The notes beneath the pieces were generated by a model. That model was not told the DNA's origin, searched no databases, and was given only the letters and a program-made list of their open reading frames with translations. This document shows, one piece after another, positions 34,960 to 46,538 of a stretch of 64,000 bases of DNA; the first letter of the stretch is position 1; every line of letters starts with the position of its first letter. A program made the translations under genes and the position numbers. Origin of the DNA: Spirometra erinaceieuropaei (taxonomy: Eukaryota; Platyhelminthes; Cestoda; Diphyllobothriidea; Diphyllobothriidae); NCBI GenBank assembly GCA_902702965.1, contig CACRXP010000018.1:254152-318151 (forward strand), written 5' to 3'.

Positions 34960-35190
34960 CAACTTGGCCTAATTCATATTGACCCAACTGTGAAAAACTC
35001 GGCGCCTCTGTGGGATTCGAACCCACGCAGTAACAAGTCGTCCGGCGGGGCCTCGTAGCTCAAGTAGTTAGAGCGTTGGCTGTACTAAAGTCTTCTCCAT
35101 ACTGCGTGGGTTCGAATCCCACCGAGACGCCGAGTTTTTCACAGTTGGGTCAATATGAATTATTCAAAATCTGCCAAAATACCTATGAAC
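34960..35190. mobile_element. SINE A pair, head to head
   Basis: A minus-strand fragment (34975-35035) is followed by the best SINE A in the window (35050-35180, +): TAGCTCAAGTAGTTAGAGC as A box and GGTTCGAATCC (35109-35119) as a perfect B box. Confidence 0.7.
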
Positions 35191-36004
35191 TTGGCCTAAA
35201 TTTCTGAAATTGATAAATAGATGAGTTAACGCAATATTAATGCTTGTTCAGTTGTACGACGACTTTCTGCTGAGCCTACTCCAAAGCATCCATGTGTATC
35301 ACATGAAGACAACGTTTATCAAATGTGCATTTTTGCTGCTTGTATAAATCCATTTATATGCTATGGAAAAAGCCCCAAAAAGGAATTTATTATATCCAAA
35401 TTAAAATGCGTTACATTTCCCTCAAAGTAAAGCATGTTTTCAAGTGTCAGTAACGCAACTATTTGAAAATATGTACAAACACCTTGAAGGAAATAAGGTA
35501 TCTTTGTTCAGTGTTTTATGGGTTTGGGCTCACAATGTATGCAAAACTCGCCATTCCTCTGAAAATCACAGTCTTCTTCCCCACCTGTCTATTTTCGAGT
35601 TTTAATTTCTAAATTTCAGCTTCATACTGCATGCCAGAATCTCGAGAACATATAGGTTCAACCTGCTCCTCGACCGGATTTCAAAAAAATACAAGGAGAG
35701 CGGCATTCAAGCAACGATTCAGTAAGGAGGCGGGGTGATTCGTAACAAACGTGTTGAGTGCTGTGTGAACTAATATATGGCGCGGCTGTAGATCAGTTCC
35801 GGTGATGGTACTTACGTCTTACCCGCATCGTTCTCTTTCAATTGCTCACTCGATTGGGAACCCGAAATGTCGTGGAATGAAATTTTCGGCATCCCTTAGA
35901 GGACCGTTCACCGATCTCGTTACCAGCATGCTTGTCCTAATATGCCTTGGATCTTAATCTAGAGTTTAGCGAGAAACCGAAGAGCAGCTGGTATTAGAAG
36001 GCAG
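35191..36004. other. Unassigned stretch
   Basis: No gene supported. A SINE B leader-like motif (ACCGTTCACCGATCTCG) is near 35900. Confidence 0.3.
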
Positions 36005-36180
36005 AACAGCATTACTGCCAAAGACAAAGGAGACTGGAATGACGGTTTGTGGCTAATTAACTGTCATCAGCCAACCCTGCCCAACCTCAGACTCTTCCAG
36101 TCCTTGACGCTCGAATCTGCGTTCTTCTAGTTAACAGTCAAACGCGCTAACAAGTGAGCCAGGAGCTCGTTGTCTTCTCG
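36005..36180 (-). mobile_element. SINE B, decayed
   Basis: Minus-strand copy recognised by GCCAAAGACAAAGGAGACTG and TCATCAGCCAACC. The tRNA-like head is mutated. Confidence 0.5.
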
Positions 36181-36204
36181 ATTTCGATCGGATATGCTAA
36201 AAAT

Positions 36205-36395
36205 AGTAGAGGGGTGTTCGCCGATCGGGTTTCGGTACTGGTTCACCCAACTGGACTAGTAGTCAACAAAAAAGCAGGTTCGAACCTCAGGGATTACAAA
36301 ACCCTGGGATTGAGTATGACTTGCTAGTGGCAGCCAATAATTTATAAATTGCCATTCCGGTCTCCCTCGTGCTTGTAGGTAATGTTATTCCGCCT
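36205..36395 (+). mobile_element. SINE B with leader
   Basis: Leader GTAGAGGGGTGTTCGCCGAT, then a head with GCAGGTTCGAACCTC and a tail ending GTAGGTAATGTTATTCC. An inverted leader (ATCGGTGAGCGCCC) follows at about 36465. Confidence 0.5.
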
Positions 36396-36769
36396 ATAAT
36401 ACCAGTAGCTGTTCGGTTTCTCGCCCCAAGGCACAACAAGACGAGCATGTCAATAAGAATATCGGTGAGCGCCCACCACCGCCTCCCTAAGGACGTTTAC
36501 AATGATATGTATTTTATAGTGTTCATCATCCCTGACGACGATGAAGAGGTGTCTAGGGCATTTTCGAATTTTCACTAGGGTGGGCATTGAAAACGAACAT
36601 CGGCGGCTTGTGGGACAAACTCCTTGATGACACTCGGCTGTCGAAGGAATTTGATTTGCTTGTACACTGAAGACACGCGAAAGGAAGTGTCCCATCGTCG
36701 TGATGACGCTAGCGCTTGACGAGAGGTACTCTCCTACCACGGTTACCGGCAGATCGACCGTCGTTACCG

Positions 36770-37165
36770 ACGATGTCCACCATCTGCTCCACATCAAGGT
36801 GAGGCAGACACGGTGACTAGCGCGTGATTTAGTACATAGTGGGTGTAGACTTGCACAGCACCTACCGCACTCTCTCCTCCTCCTCCACCCGGATCCCGTA
36901 TCAAGGCAGAGTAAAGAAGACCGGAGGCGGAGGAGGGCGCAAGAGGATGTCATGGTCGACCCCGCACCTTGGTGCTCCACTCCACACCCCCTTGGTACAC
37001 ACAGCAGATGACCAGATTCTTTTTAACCAGCAACAACAATGGGGGACACTACGTCTGCCCGCAATCGGGTCTGTCACCACACCCCGAACTGTTGGCATTT
37101 GTTATGGTGCGCAATCCGATAACGCCTGCCCCAATTCGATATGCCCCCCCCCCCCCCTGTTGGTT
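36770..37165 (+). repeat. Dispersed repeat D, GC-rich
   Basis: Shares GACTTGCACAGCACCTACCG, CACCCGGATCCC and a poly-C tract (about 37142-37158) with other D copies. The 176- and 143-codon opposed frames at 36450-37270 run through it and are chance frames. Confidence 0.55.
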
Positions 37166-38669
37166 CAGGACATCCACCACGTGGCCCGTTTGGGGGGCAC
37201 ATCACAGCAACCACCCACCATGTCACAAGCGCAGCTGTGTGTGAACTCCCTACAGGGAGCTGATAACTGACGGCAGCGAAGCAGACGAAAAAGTGACCGA
37301 ACTCCACTACCTCCGACTGATATTCACTTTCAACTGCTGCTGTCGGAGCTTTTTAGAACGTAGCAAACAATTACGACTCCTCCTCCTCCAGCACGGGCAG
37401 CCGTAGTTTGTTCACCTCCCCTAGCTCCCCCCTCTCGCTCAGAAACCCACCCTGACCCTCTGACCACCCTCTCACACGCCAATGGTCCGCCTGTCCTGTC
37501 GCGCCAAGGGGTTTAGTGTAACAATCTAACTTTCTGGTTATTATTTCGTCCGACAACGGGTACAGATGGATTTTTCTGAAGAACCTCTCCCTTTGTTCAC
37601 TGTATTGGCAAACTCGTCGTCAGACGAAATGAAAACAAGACCAGTTGGCGTGACAGGACAAACAGACCAGTAGGGCACAAACGGGGTGGGCACAGCTTCA
37701 GCGTAGGCTTCGGGGTTGGGCAAAGGTAACACGGTAAAGGAAGGCGAGGGGGATTGCGGATCGGTGGGCCTGCACTCGGCTGGATTTGTGGTCGCCGGAG
37801 TGGGAACAGGGGCAGGGGCCAGTGACCCCTGTTCGCAGGCACTAGCAACGAACATCATAGCAGTTGATACTGCTCGGAGTGGAATACAAAGCCTCAGGGA
37901 ATTCTCTCGCTCATTTTGCACTGGTCCTGGCCTTGACCAGATGCGTGCACGGTAAATGACTTTAGTTGTGGCAGTCCGCAAAATTTCATTAAATATTTGA
38001 TTTACCGGCAATGGATTTCTGCGAAATAGCCGCATAACGCGCACTCTAAATATGCATGCTAACGCCAATAGTACAATGCTGATATGACATTAGTTTATAC
38101 CTTACTCTCAACTATCTGAATGTTCACGTATTTAGTTTCGCCGATGTTGCTACCGCTACATGACGTAGCTGCGGGGGGTTCGGCCACTCAGTGTGTCCCT
38201 CAGCGTTGGGAGGCATATATGAAATCGGAATAAAAGTCAAGCTAATAATTCCGAAAATTATTAAGTACAAGAACTGAAGTGATGACAGTGCCCTCGAGAA
38301 TATTAGGTAAAACAATTTATTTATTTACTTAAGCGCCTAGGAGTTCGTACAACAGAAACCACCCGAGGGAACGCTGGAGGACTCGTTTGGGAGAGGAACG
38401 CTTCGTGGCTGCGCCATGCAACAAAAAATCGACGAAGCGCAGCCTGGGCTTGTAGCTGGTACAAATGATTTGGGAGTACGTCAACACATCCATCACATGA
38501 AAATTATATTACTTGTAGTACTATTTGTGCTTCGAATGGGCATTACGCGGTTATATTAATAAAGTGAAATTTTCTCGGCGAAGTTTGGTTCTGCAGCCCT
38601 ACTTGATTTAAACCATATGGTTGGCTTAACAAAGCAGCATTAGTTCCGCAAATATTTCCATGTTACACT
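37166..38669. other. Unassigned GC-rich stretch
   Basis: A 175-codon minus frame (37541-38068) is the longest here: Pro-rich in the middle, with no domain recognised and no splice context checked. It overlaps frames on both strands, so it is not called as a gene, but it is the best non-repeat candidate in this section. Confidence 0.3.
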
Positions 38670-38681
38670 TGAAAAGTCAAG

Positions 38682-38721
38682 TTGGCTAACACGTGTTTTC
38701 AGTAATTCTTCGTCAGGCCAA
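38682..38721 (-). ncRNA. Hammerhead ribozyme candidate, left arm
   Basis: Minus strand: UUGGC, CUGACGA, AG-AAUUA-CU, GAA, AACACGUGUU, A, GCCAA. Helix I is UUGGC/GCCAA (5 pairs), helix II 2 pairs, helix III uses the self-complementary AACACGUGUU, and the cleavage triplet is UUA. Confidence 0.65.
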
Positions 38722-39348
38722 TACAATTACATGAAGGAGTGAAAGTGTACAAAATTAACAGTGTTTATAGGTGTCTCAGGGTCAATTATGTCATTAACAC
38801 TCATCTTTCCCACGCCGCCCGCATGACGAGGTCGGCGGGTTTTGGTCCTTAGGGCTGGGGGAGGGGGGTAAGCGAGTTTTTGAGTGATGCTCTTGCATTG
38901 AGTACACGGAGTACCCATCACTGTAATCAGGGATTTGAGGCGGCATGTCGTCATCACGTGAGGTTGGCGTTGGCCACGGCAGAGAGAGCGCTTGTGTCAG
39001 GGTTTTCTGACAGCATAGCATAGCATGGCAATACGGCTAACGAATCCGGTGCTATGCTGTCAGAAAACCCTGACACAAGCGCTCTCTCTGCCGTGGCCAA
39101 CGTCAACCTCACGTGATGAGGACATGCCGCCTCAAATCCCTGATTACAGTGATGGGTACTCCGTGTACTCAATGCAAGAGCATCACTCAAAAACTCGCTT
39201 ACGCCCCTCCACCAGCCCTAAGGACCAAAACCCGCCGACCTCGTCATGCGGGCGGCGTGGGAAAGATGAGTGTTAATGACATAATTGACCCTGAGACACC
39301 TATAAACACTGTTAATTTTGTACACTTTCACTCCTTCATGTAATTGTA

Positions 39349-39388
39349 TTGGCCTGACGAACAATTACTGAAAACACGTGTTAGCCAA
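39349..39388 (+). ncRNA. Hammerhead ribozyme candidate, right arm
   Basis: Same layout on the + strand: UUGGC (39349-39353), CUGACGA (39354-39360), GAA (39370-39372), AACACGUGUU (39373-39382), A, GCCAA (39384-39388). Helix II has a C where the left arm has G, leaving one pair, so this copy may be weaker. Confidence 0.6.
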
Positions 39389-39401
39389 CCTGACTTTTCA
39401 A

Positions 39402-40244
39402 AACAGCATTAGTTAACATTACCCAACTTAGCCACTCGCTGGGTTAGGGAGGGAAAGAGAGCGCAAGTACAGCTCAAAGCACGCGCAGGGAAGCGAATGA
39501 AGGCGGCGTGCACACGCTCTTCCCCGACACAGCCATTCGTTAGATTGAGTTGATAAGGGGTGCGCAATCATAACTGGAAGGCCACGGAGGGAACTGCATG
39601 ATAATCCAGAGCTCATGGCTACTGTAGCGGAACCGATGGTGTTCCACACCGCCCGAACAATTCTATTAGCAAGTCAACCTGACCACTCGTTGTATTAGGA
39701 TAATAAGGATGGGCGAGCAGGGCTCAAATCGCACGCAGGGAAGCGGGTGTGAGCTAATACCTGATGCAACCGAGGCTGGCGTGTAAGCCCTCCTCCCTCC
39801 CTGACACAGTCACTTGATGGACTAAAATTGCAGGGAAGATGCGAATACATGACAGTTGTAAAGTCAACGTGCTCGCATTTACTAAAATGTTTTTAGAAAG
39901 TTAACCATGTGGTACTACTCAGGTGGGGCCTGCAAAATCAAACACTGCCATTTTTGCAACTCAAGTGTTCAAGGCTGACCCTAAAACGTCATGTCAGGAG
40001 CACATAACTCAAAATCTTTCCATTAATATTTCTGGCAATTATTGGGTTCGCATTCCTCTGGAGTTCATGTTATCAAGATCAGCCGAGGAAACGCTGGGCG
40101 ACTGACTCAGAAGATGAACTCAGGCAGTGCGGAAGGCGTTTCTGAGCCATTGGCTATTTCCTACGTTGGGAACACGCTGTGGTCCACTCTCATATACCTA
40201 GGAAGATGTAAAATTATCCACAAACTCTATAACGGTAAGATGTG
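39402..40244. other. Unassigned stretch
   Basis: No gene supported. About 39420-39560 and 39660-39800 share GCACGCAGGGAAGCG and GACACAG blocks, an imperfect local duplication. Confidence 0.35.
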
Positions 40245-40400
40245 GTTGTGTATCCCACCTGATTGACACAATACTGTTGGCGTTGGAGTTAGGGTTAGGG
40301 GTCATGGTTAGTGGTTAGGGCTGGGATTAGGGGTTAGAGTTAGGGTTAGAGGTTAGGGTTAGGGTTAGGGTTAGGGCAACTATTTCTCAACAACTCAAAT
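40245..40400 (+). repeat. Telomere-like tract in repeat T2
   Basis: TTAGGG-type repeats (about 40290-40375, the last few units perfect) are flanked by GATGTGGTTGTGTATCCCAC, ACACAATACTGTT and CAACTATTTCTCAACAACTC. The same flanks occur inverted at 41.9-42.0 kb. Confidence 0.65.
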
Positions 40401-41894
40401 TATAACCGCGCATTCTTAATAGCTTTTCTTTTGCACAAGTCTAACTTTAACTCCCTTGGCAGGCAATACTATCAACAACAAAAAGGCTCTTCCACGGGTT
40501 CACCTGTATCCGACTTTTTCGTGGAAATAATGATGCAGAAAATAGGAGCTATGGGTCTTCCAAATGTGACTCAAAATTACGACTGTGCTTTGAAGACGAC
40601 ATATTTGTTAGGATCAAGATAGACAGTTCGGGCATGCTCTAGGCTAACTGTAACTCCCCGCATAGCAAGGAATCAAGTCTGCTTTCCAAACGAAATTTGG
40701 TGGACACCTCCTACTCCTGGATGCTCTTTTACAGCGGAAAGCTGCTTCGGCTTGGTGTAAAGAGACCCGCTTTTTATAATAGTAAGCACCCCGTCTCTCA
40801 CATAAGCGACGTTCTATCAACAGTCCACTAAGTCAAGCCAAAACTCACTGTTCTGACACAGAAAGTTATCAAACAGAAATTCATAATCCACAACATCGAC
40901 AGCAGAGGCTTCGCGGACTTTCTGGCATTGGCACCACTACGTGGGGCTCTGCTCATCAGTGACTCCCCCAGCATTCACTGTTTACTTTCCAGGATAAACA
41001 ACAGTTGAAATATTTCAACTTTTTACACCACTCAAAAGTACATGCATTAACATGAAGTGCATCCTTTGAAATAAGGTTTTCCAGGATCAGTTCGAAGGTT
41101 AACAGGCAAATTTGAGGCGAAATCCATTCGTTTTGGTTTCTGCATATTACGTAGTTGTTCCGCTGAAAGTGACGGATTTCAGTCGGAATACCCACATCAA
41201 CCGGGGTATAAAAAGATTTACTCCGCCGGATTTACCCCATGTTAGTCATTAAATTTTGGGGGTATTAAAAATCAGAAATAATACTCCTTCTATTACTGTA
41301 CTTGAGACGCGTTTTTATTTTATTCGTGCACAACGCCTAAAGTTAAAGGTATATGTGAAACAGCGCAAAGATTTTAGCTTTGTCGTCATGCACCCATGAT
41401 ATTTGTCAGAACAAAGGCCCTCTGGCATCTACCGCTTTGACAGCTAACACATGCAAATCAAGCGTTTAACTTAATTCTCGTCAATTTATCGTTTGGCGTG
41501 AATTTGATGAAACGACTACACTGCCGACAGAGGGCTTAATCCGATTTACAACAGCGACAGTTAAAAAAACTGTTCAAGTTGGAGTGCGTACAGTCAACTA
41601 GGACGCGCATGAATACCAAGCAATGTCTAGGATGAGGGTTATGCCATCATCTGTTTGAGCCCTCCATCTCTCTTCGCTTCTGGATTATTTGATCAAGGGT
41701 CGAGCCACAATGGTGAATGTTGAGTAGGAAACCCAATCCGGTCGGATGTGGTTATGCAGCCACACCTGAAGCAAACAAACCCAGCAATCTGAACTACGTG
41801 ACTGGTGGTAGTAGGGGTGTTTACAGGTGGGGCCGGGGACGCACAGGCGACGAGGCCAAGTATTTGTATGCAAAAGGAACGCTATTGGGGATGT
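40401..41894. other. Unassigned stretch
   Basis: No gene supported. The short frame at 40431-40622 contains QQQKGSSTGSPVSDFFVEIM, which resembles the motif B region of some reverse transcriptases (GSPVS followed by hydrophobics), so a decayed PLE or LINE scrap is possible at about 40440-40980. Confidence 0.4.
40431..40980 (+). pseudogene. Possible decayed reverse transcriptase fragment
   Basis: The frame from 40431 reads KGSSTGSPVSDFFVEIMMQK. GxPxGSPVS followed by a helix is how PLE-type motif B continues (the intact PLE at 19.6 kb has KGTPMGAPL at this point). Downstream text includes FLDALLQRK-like and ADSLLS-like pieces in shifted frames, as after motif D in PLEs, but they need frameshifts. 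No GIY-YIG core was found. It could be a third PLE family; support is moderate to weak. Confidence 0.45.
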
Positions 41895-42010
41895 GCGGCT
41901 GTACTTTGAGTTGTTGAGAAATAGTCGCCCTAACCCCCAACCCTAACCTCTAACCCCAACCCAAACAGTATTGTGTCCACCAGGTGGGGCTACATAACCA
42001 CATCTTGCCT
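41895..42010 (-). repeat. Telomere-like tract in repeat T2, inverted
   Basis: Inverse of 40245-40400: GAGTTGTTGAGAAATAG, then CCCTAA-like units, then AACAGTATTGTGTCCACC and ACCACATCTTGCC. Confidence 0.65.
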
Positions 42011-42199
42011 CCAATCCACCCGATGATTCGGATTCATACTCAAATCCGCCATCAAAGGGGTCATCAGATTAAGATACTACTGGCTGTTCCCCCATTCAAC
42101 GCAGATGGTTGTACTTGGCACGACAATGACTTGATTGCCCGTAGCCGAGGCGCCATTTGCCAGAATTTTCTCACTCATTTGGAATAATAATGTAATAAT

Positions 42200-42480
42200 T
42201 GTCCTGCAGTATTTGGCTGCACGACAATGACACCGGGAGCAGTGTTCACCCGCGTTCTCTCCGCGTGGCTAATTACTCCGCACGGGCAAAGTCACAGCAC
42301 ACAATATGAAGGCGGGGGGGATCATTGTGTTTGTTACTCGACGGCTGTCAGGTGTCGTAGCTCGAATCCCGCCAGAATTGTGGCCTCGTAGAGCGTGAAG
42401 ATCGAATGAGCCGCGACTTGGTAGACGACGTCGTTCCTCCTCGCCGTTGCTGCCTGTTCAGCCATCAGCGTACGGAGTAG
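42200..42480 (-). pseudogene. PLE family 2 GIY-YIG fragment
   Basis: Minus strand encodes a decayed MAEQAATARRNDV..QVAAHS segment matching the PLE at 54.5 kb (MAEHTTAVRRTDTSSQVAA), followed by GTAATTAGCCACGCGG, also shared. The nuclease core itself lies beyond the match or is lost. Confidence 0.6.
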
Positions 42481-43070
42481 CCTTGAAGTTTACCCGGCTT
42501 AGTCGTTTTGCTCACATACGTTTCCTGGGGTGGTAGTAGGTCATTCGACCATATGGCCCGGAGGCTCTTGCCTGTGTGCGACCCTGACTCCAATGGGTGG
42601 GGAATTATGACTGACAGTTTTCGAGACATCGTTGAGATACAGGAGTGCTGGCCAAAATGTAGATCCTTGTCCCATCTGCCCACACACTGGTTGACAAAGC
42701 TGTGCGGGTGGCCACGCGTTCTGAGTAGTCATCGAAGCTAACGTAATTCGATAGCCATTTCTTCCTGTTCATTGCTGTGCATCTCAACAGGCCGATAGAG
42801 CGACCTTATGTAACTGTGTTTGTGAATGGTTGGGTGGTTGTTGTTGAAGTTCAGTGCTTGCATCGCATATGGAGCCTTCTTGATCAACTTGGTTTTAAGT
42901 CATAACACTCTTTACGACAAACAGGAAAGAAAAGTTAGGAAAACAGGGAAAGCAGGCTGGCTTTTTTCTCCCTCCTCCATTATAAATTGTATGCTCCAGC
43001 TGACGGCGATGAGATTTTCTTTGAATGGCAGAACCTGACTCCGTTCGATGGGGATGAAGGCATAATGGCC
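42481..43070. other. Unassigned stretch
   Basis: Overlapping opposed frames at 42465-42787 show no motif. Confidence 0.3.
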
Positions 43071-43222
43071 GGATCTTATTTCAAAGTCTCACCCGCAGTT
43101 GACAAGCTCCAGCCGCCTATCATACGGGACCAGTGGCGATAGGGGGCTGAACTCTAACCTAAACCCCTTACCCCTAACTCCTATGCCTAGCTCCTAACAG
43201 GTACAGCTACGAAATAAGATAT
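43071..43222. repeat. Telomere-like tract in repeat T1
   Basis: GGATCTTATTTCAAAGTC at the left, degenerate CCTAACCCC units, AGCTACGAAATAAGAT at the right. Same layout as 15357-15525. Confidence 0.6.
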
Positions 43223-43636
43223 ACATATACATACACGTACAGAGCCCAGAATTTCCACCAGTAGTGTTGGGGTACCAGAGACTTCAAGTGTTACAGGATC
43301 GCCCAGGTTACGAGTCTCCAAATCGGCGAACCGTTGGCGCCCTCTCCAACTGATCATGGATTAGGAAAGGGTCGATTTCGCTCTCCTAACACCAAGTACA
43401 AACGATATGGGGGCATTGGAAGTAAAGCAAGCCGAAGGAGGATGTTGAAATCGTTAGTGGGGAAAGTAGCCGAAGCTGAAACGGGGAAGGCAACCAGATA
43501 TATGGCAAATCTGTCACGAGATTGGTGGAAGCCTAGAATCTCTGCAACAGGCCTGGCTGGTAAATCTAACCGTAAACTCAACACTGAACCTAATCCTTAA
43601 CGTAATTATAGACCTAACGCTAACTAAACTAAACCT
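43223..43636. other. Unassigned stretch
   Basis: Opposed frames at 43334-43600 have no motif. CCTAA-like units appear near 43570-43635. Confidence 0.3.
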
Positions 43637-44630
43637 ACAGTGAGTGACCGAGCTCATGAAATGTTGGCTGAAATTCCGAAATGCGTTTTCAATTAGGAAG
43701 GATTACTTAGGCGCGGTTATAATACTGATTATCTTGCGGCATAACCCTATAATATTTCGGACTCGGCAGGATGTCAGCTTTTGAGTGCACTGTCTTTCAA
43801 TCTTCTGTAGAGACCGTACTCGGAAAAAAATGACTTCTTTTGTAGAATGCGTTTTTACGTTCATTTTCTATGTTCTTGCAAATTTAAATATATCTTATAA
43901 AAACCATAAACGAAAGTATGCTTTCTTTCAGTCGTTTGATAGAAAATTATGTCTTCTTTATATATAATACTCAAAGAAGGATTATCATAAGGTTTTAAAA
44001 AAGTTTCTTATTATGAGATTTTTTAAGACTGCGCAATGTCCATTCACATAACATCGTACCTGGCCGTTTACCACTGCTCCTCATGAAATGTGCAGTATAG
44101 TCGGCAATCATTGTAAAATTTTGTGGACTCTGATGATATCTTTCTAACGGCATAAAAAATGTGTGATTTTCTTTACGCAGAACGCATGCACCTTGTAGAC
44201 TGAGATCATTAAGCGCTAATGTAACAAATGCTGAGGCTCCTAATTATTCGGCAATTTGAAGACTTTTTAAAACCTAATTACACTCCTTCCTTAAGTATGA
44301 AATACAAAGAAGGCGTAATTCTCTATCAAACGACTGAAGGAAAGCATATTTTTCTTGATAGGTTTTATAAGATATATTTAAATTTGCAAGACCATCTAAA
44401 ATCAATGTGAATAACGCATGCTAATTAAGTAGTCACTTTTTACCGAGTGCGGTTTCTGCAGGAGATTAAAAAGCAATGTATTCAAAAGCCGACATCCTAC
44501 TGAGTTCGAAATATAATGGGATCATGCCGAAAGATAATCACTATTACATCCGCGTCTAATTAATCCTTCCTAATTGAAAACGCATTTCAGAGTTTCAGCC
44601 AACATTTATGAGATCGGTCACCCACTTTAC
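43637..44630. mobile_element. F2 MITE, full length
   Basis: Begins TA-CAGTGAGTGACCGAGCTC and ends ATGAGATCGGTCACCCACTT. The interior is related to F1 but distinct. No transposase. Confidence 0.75.
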
Positions 44631-44920
44631 TGACCCTAAGCCTAACGCCAATCCTAACTCAAACCCTAGTCCTTACTCAAATCCTAACACTCACTTTAAC
44701 CCCAACCTTAGCCGTAGCCCAATCCCTTAAATTTATCCATGACCCCAACTCTAACCTTAACCGTAACCCTACCCTAACACTAACCCCAACCCCAACCTTA
44801 ACTTTAAACACAAACCTAAAACTCAATCCGAACCCCAACTCTCACCAGAACCCATAAACTTAACACAAACCCTGACCCTAAACTCGATTCTCAGTCTGAC
44901 ACTTACTTAACCAACCCTAC
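44631..44920 (+). repeat. Degenerate CCCTAA tract
   Basis: About 290 bases of CTAACCC-like repeats directly abut the F2 end. Confidence 0.7.
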
Positions 44921-45446
44921 CTCTAAACCGAAACATCAGGTTGCCCGTTTTCGTTTTATCTTTGGCTTCTTTCCAACCAACGCTTTCAGCATCCTCCTTC
45001 GGCTTATTTTGCTCGCGATGCCCACATTGCGCTTACACTTGGGGCCAGGACAACGTAACCGACCCCTGAAGTAGACTGTTTAATCGAACACGAATGACAC
45101 CTCGAGGGGGAATTTTAGGAATTGGAGTATTTTGGCGTAAACAAGGCGACACTTCGCTTCACCACATTTGCTTTACAGGGATATTTCGTTAGTCTCGATC
45201 GCCTGATTGTGGGTTCAAAAGAAAAGATGAACGCGACATCTAAAAAAGGCCATAACCTTGTGTGGCGGGAGATTTACACGCTCAATTTTATCCGACAAAG
45301 CGACCGTAATGTGCGAATCAGCTGTCATGGAGTTAGGACCCCGAAACCGTCACATAGTCAGCCCTCTACGTGAGGCTGTAAACCGGAGGAGAGTGACCCC
45401 TTTGTGCTCTTCATAGGGGACATAGAATGGGGGACAATGCTGTTAT
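44921..45446. other. Unassigned stretch
   Basis: No gene recognised. The short frame at 45122-45373 has no motif. Confidence 0.3.
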
Positions 45447-45805
45447 TATGGTTTCCTGCCATGCTCCGGCCAAACGGCGACATTGCCCCAGAATTCTTCA
45501 GTGCCAAGCGTTGTATTAATTCTACATACAGAGCTCTTGGGGGTTGAGATCAAATGGGACATAGGACTGGTGTTTCTGCACTGTGTTTTAAACTTTCTGG
45601 AGTTAGTCTCTCCTGTCAATCACGACAGTGGAAAACCCCTTGTCTGGGGACCCGATAATGATGTCTTTGTCCGCATTCAGTTACCTTTGTACATTTTATT
45701 CGAGCTTGGGGCCAATGCTGTTATTAGGGTTTCCTGCCATGCTCCGGCCAATCAGTGATATTGTTCCAGAATTCCCCAGTGCCAAACGTTTTATTAATTC
45801 TACAT

Positions 45806-46363
45806 ACAGTAGGTGGGCTAACTCATGAAATGTCAACCGGAATTCCGAAATGCGTTCTCATTTCGAAAGGATTAATTAAGAAGGGTTGTAAAACTAGTCA
45901 GCCTGCAACATAATTCTATAATATTTCAGTTACCTCAGGATGCCCGCTTTCGAATGAACTTCCTTCCTGCTGCCTGCAAAAACTACACTCTGGAAAAAAA
46001 GACTACTTATGTAGCATGAATTTTCTCATTGGTTTTCGATGCCCATAAAAGTCCAATTATATTTCATGGAAAACATGCATAGGAATATTCATTCTTTTGC
46101 TCATTCGGTAGATAGTTATGTCTTCTTCCAATTTTATACTCGAAGGTGGGAAATAATGCGGTTTTAAAAAAGTTTCTAATCGTGGGACTTTTAAATACTG
46201 TGAGATGACCGTCCATAAAGCGTCATATCTCTGCACTTACCATTGTGGCTCGTAAAGTTAACAACATGGGTCTAATACACTCAATACCGTAGAGAAATGT
46301 GTGGTTTTCCATACTCGGGAAAAGCCGAATTGTACCCTTCCTTCGAGTATAAGATTGGAAGAT
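45806..46363. mobile_element. F1 MITE, truncated and internally deleted
   Basis: Starts TA-CAGTAGGTGGGCTAACTC. A deletion joins ACTCGGGAAAA to the distal part (about 46320) and the right terminus is missing. Confidence 0.65.
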
Positions 46364-46383
46364 TGCACAGTTCTATACTACTG

Positions 46384-46538
46384 GCTGCCTGTTGGCCGTT
46401 TGTGAATATTAAGCGGTTATTCCGCAGTAGCTGATGGATTTCAGCTCAAATATTCATATCAAAATTTGGAGCGTGCCTGAAGGGGCCCGTTTTGAAAGAT
46501 AACTCCAAGTTCGCGCATTAATTTCCTCGGAAATTAAA
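46384..46538 (+). repeat. S3 structured repeat, copy 6
   Basis: The inner hairpin reads AGCTGA-TGGATT-TCAGCT. Relative to GGCTGA/TCGGCC in other copies, both strands changed and pairing is kept, which is the best evidence for RNA structure. GCGG/CCGC and GAATATT/AATATTC are also kept. Confidence 0.65.

Larger units (their letters stand above)
38670..39401. mobile_element. Near-perfect foldback element with terminal hammerheads
   Basis: Arms 38670-39019 and 39051-39401 (about 350 bp) are inverse copies with only a handful of differences, around a 31-bp spacer. A CAGCATTAGTT direct repeat lies outside (about 38635 and 39404), with 25 extra bases on the left, as in the 28.7 kb insert. Each outer end bears a hammerhead motif reading outwards. 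Matching short open frames occur in both arms (38794-39021 minus, 39025-39276 plus; they share PPQIPDYSDGYSVYSMQEHH) but no family was recognised. Confidence 0.8.

Noticed and set aside
35050..35135. Functional tRNA gene
   Set aside because: A and B boxes are good but the anticodon stem does not pair properly and the same unit recurs with a conserved non-tRNA tail, so it is a SINE.
36450..36980. 176-codon minus frame
   Set aside because: GC-rich repeat D sequence with frames open on both strands and no motif.
40290..40375. True interstitial telomere from chromosome fusion
   Set aside because: The same flanks occur around another tract in inverted orientation at 41.9 kb, so transposition or duplication explains it better.
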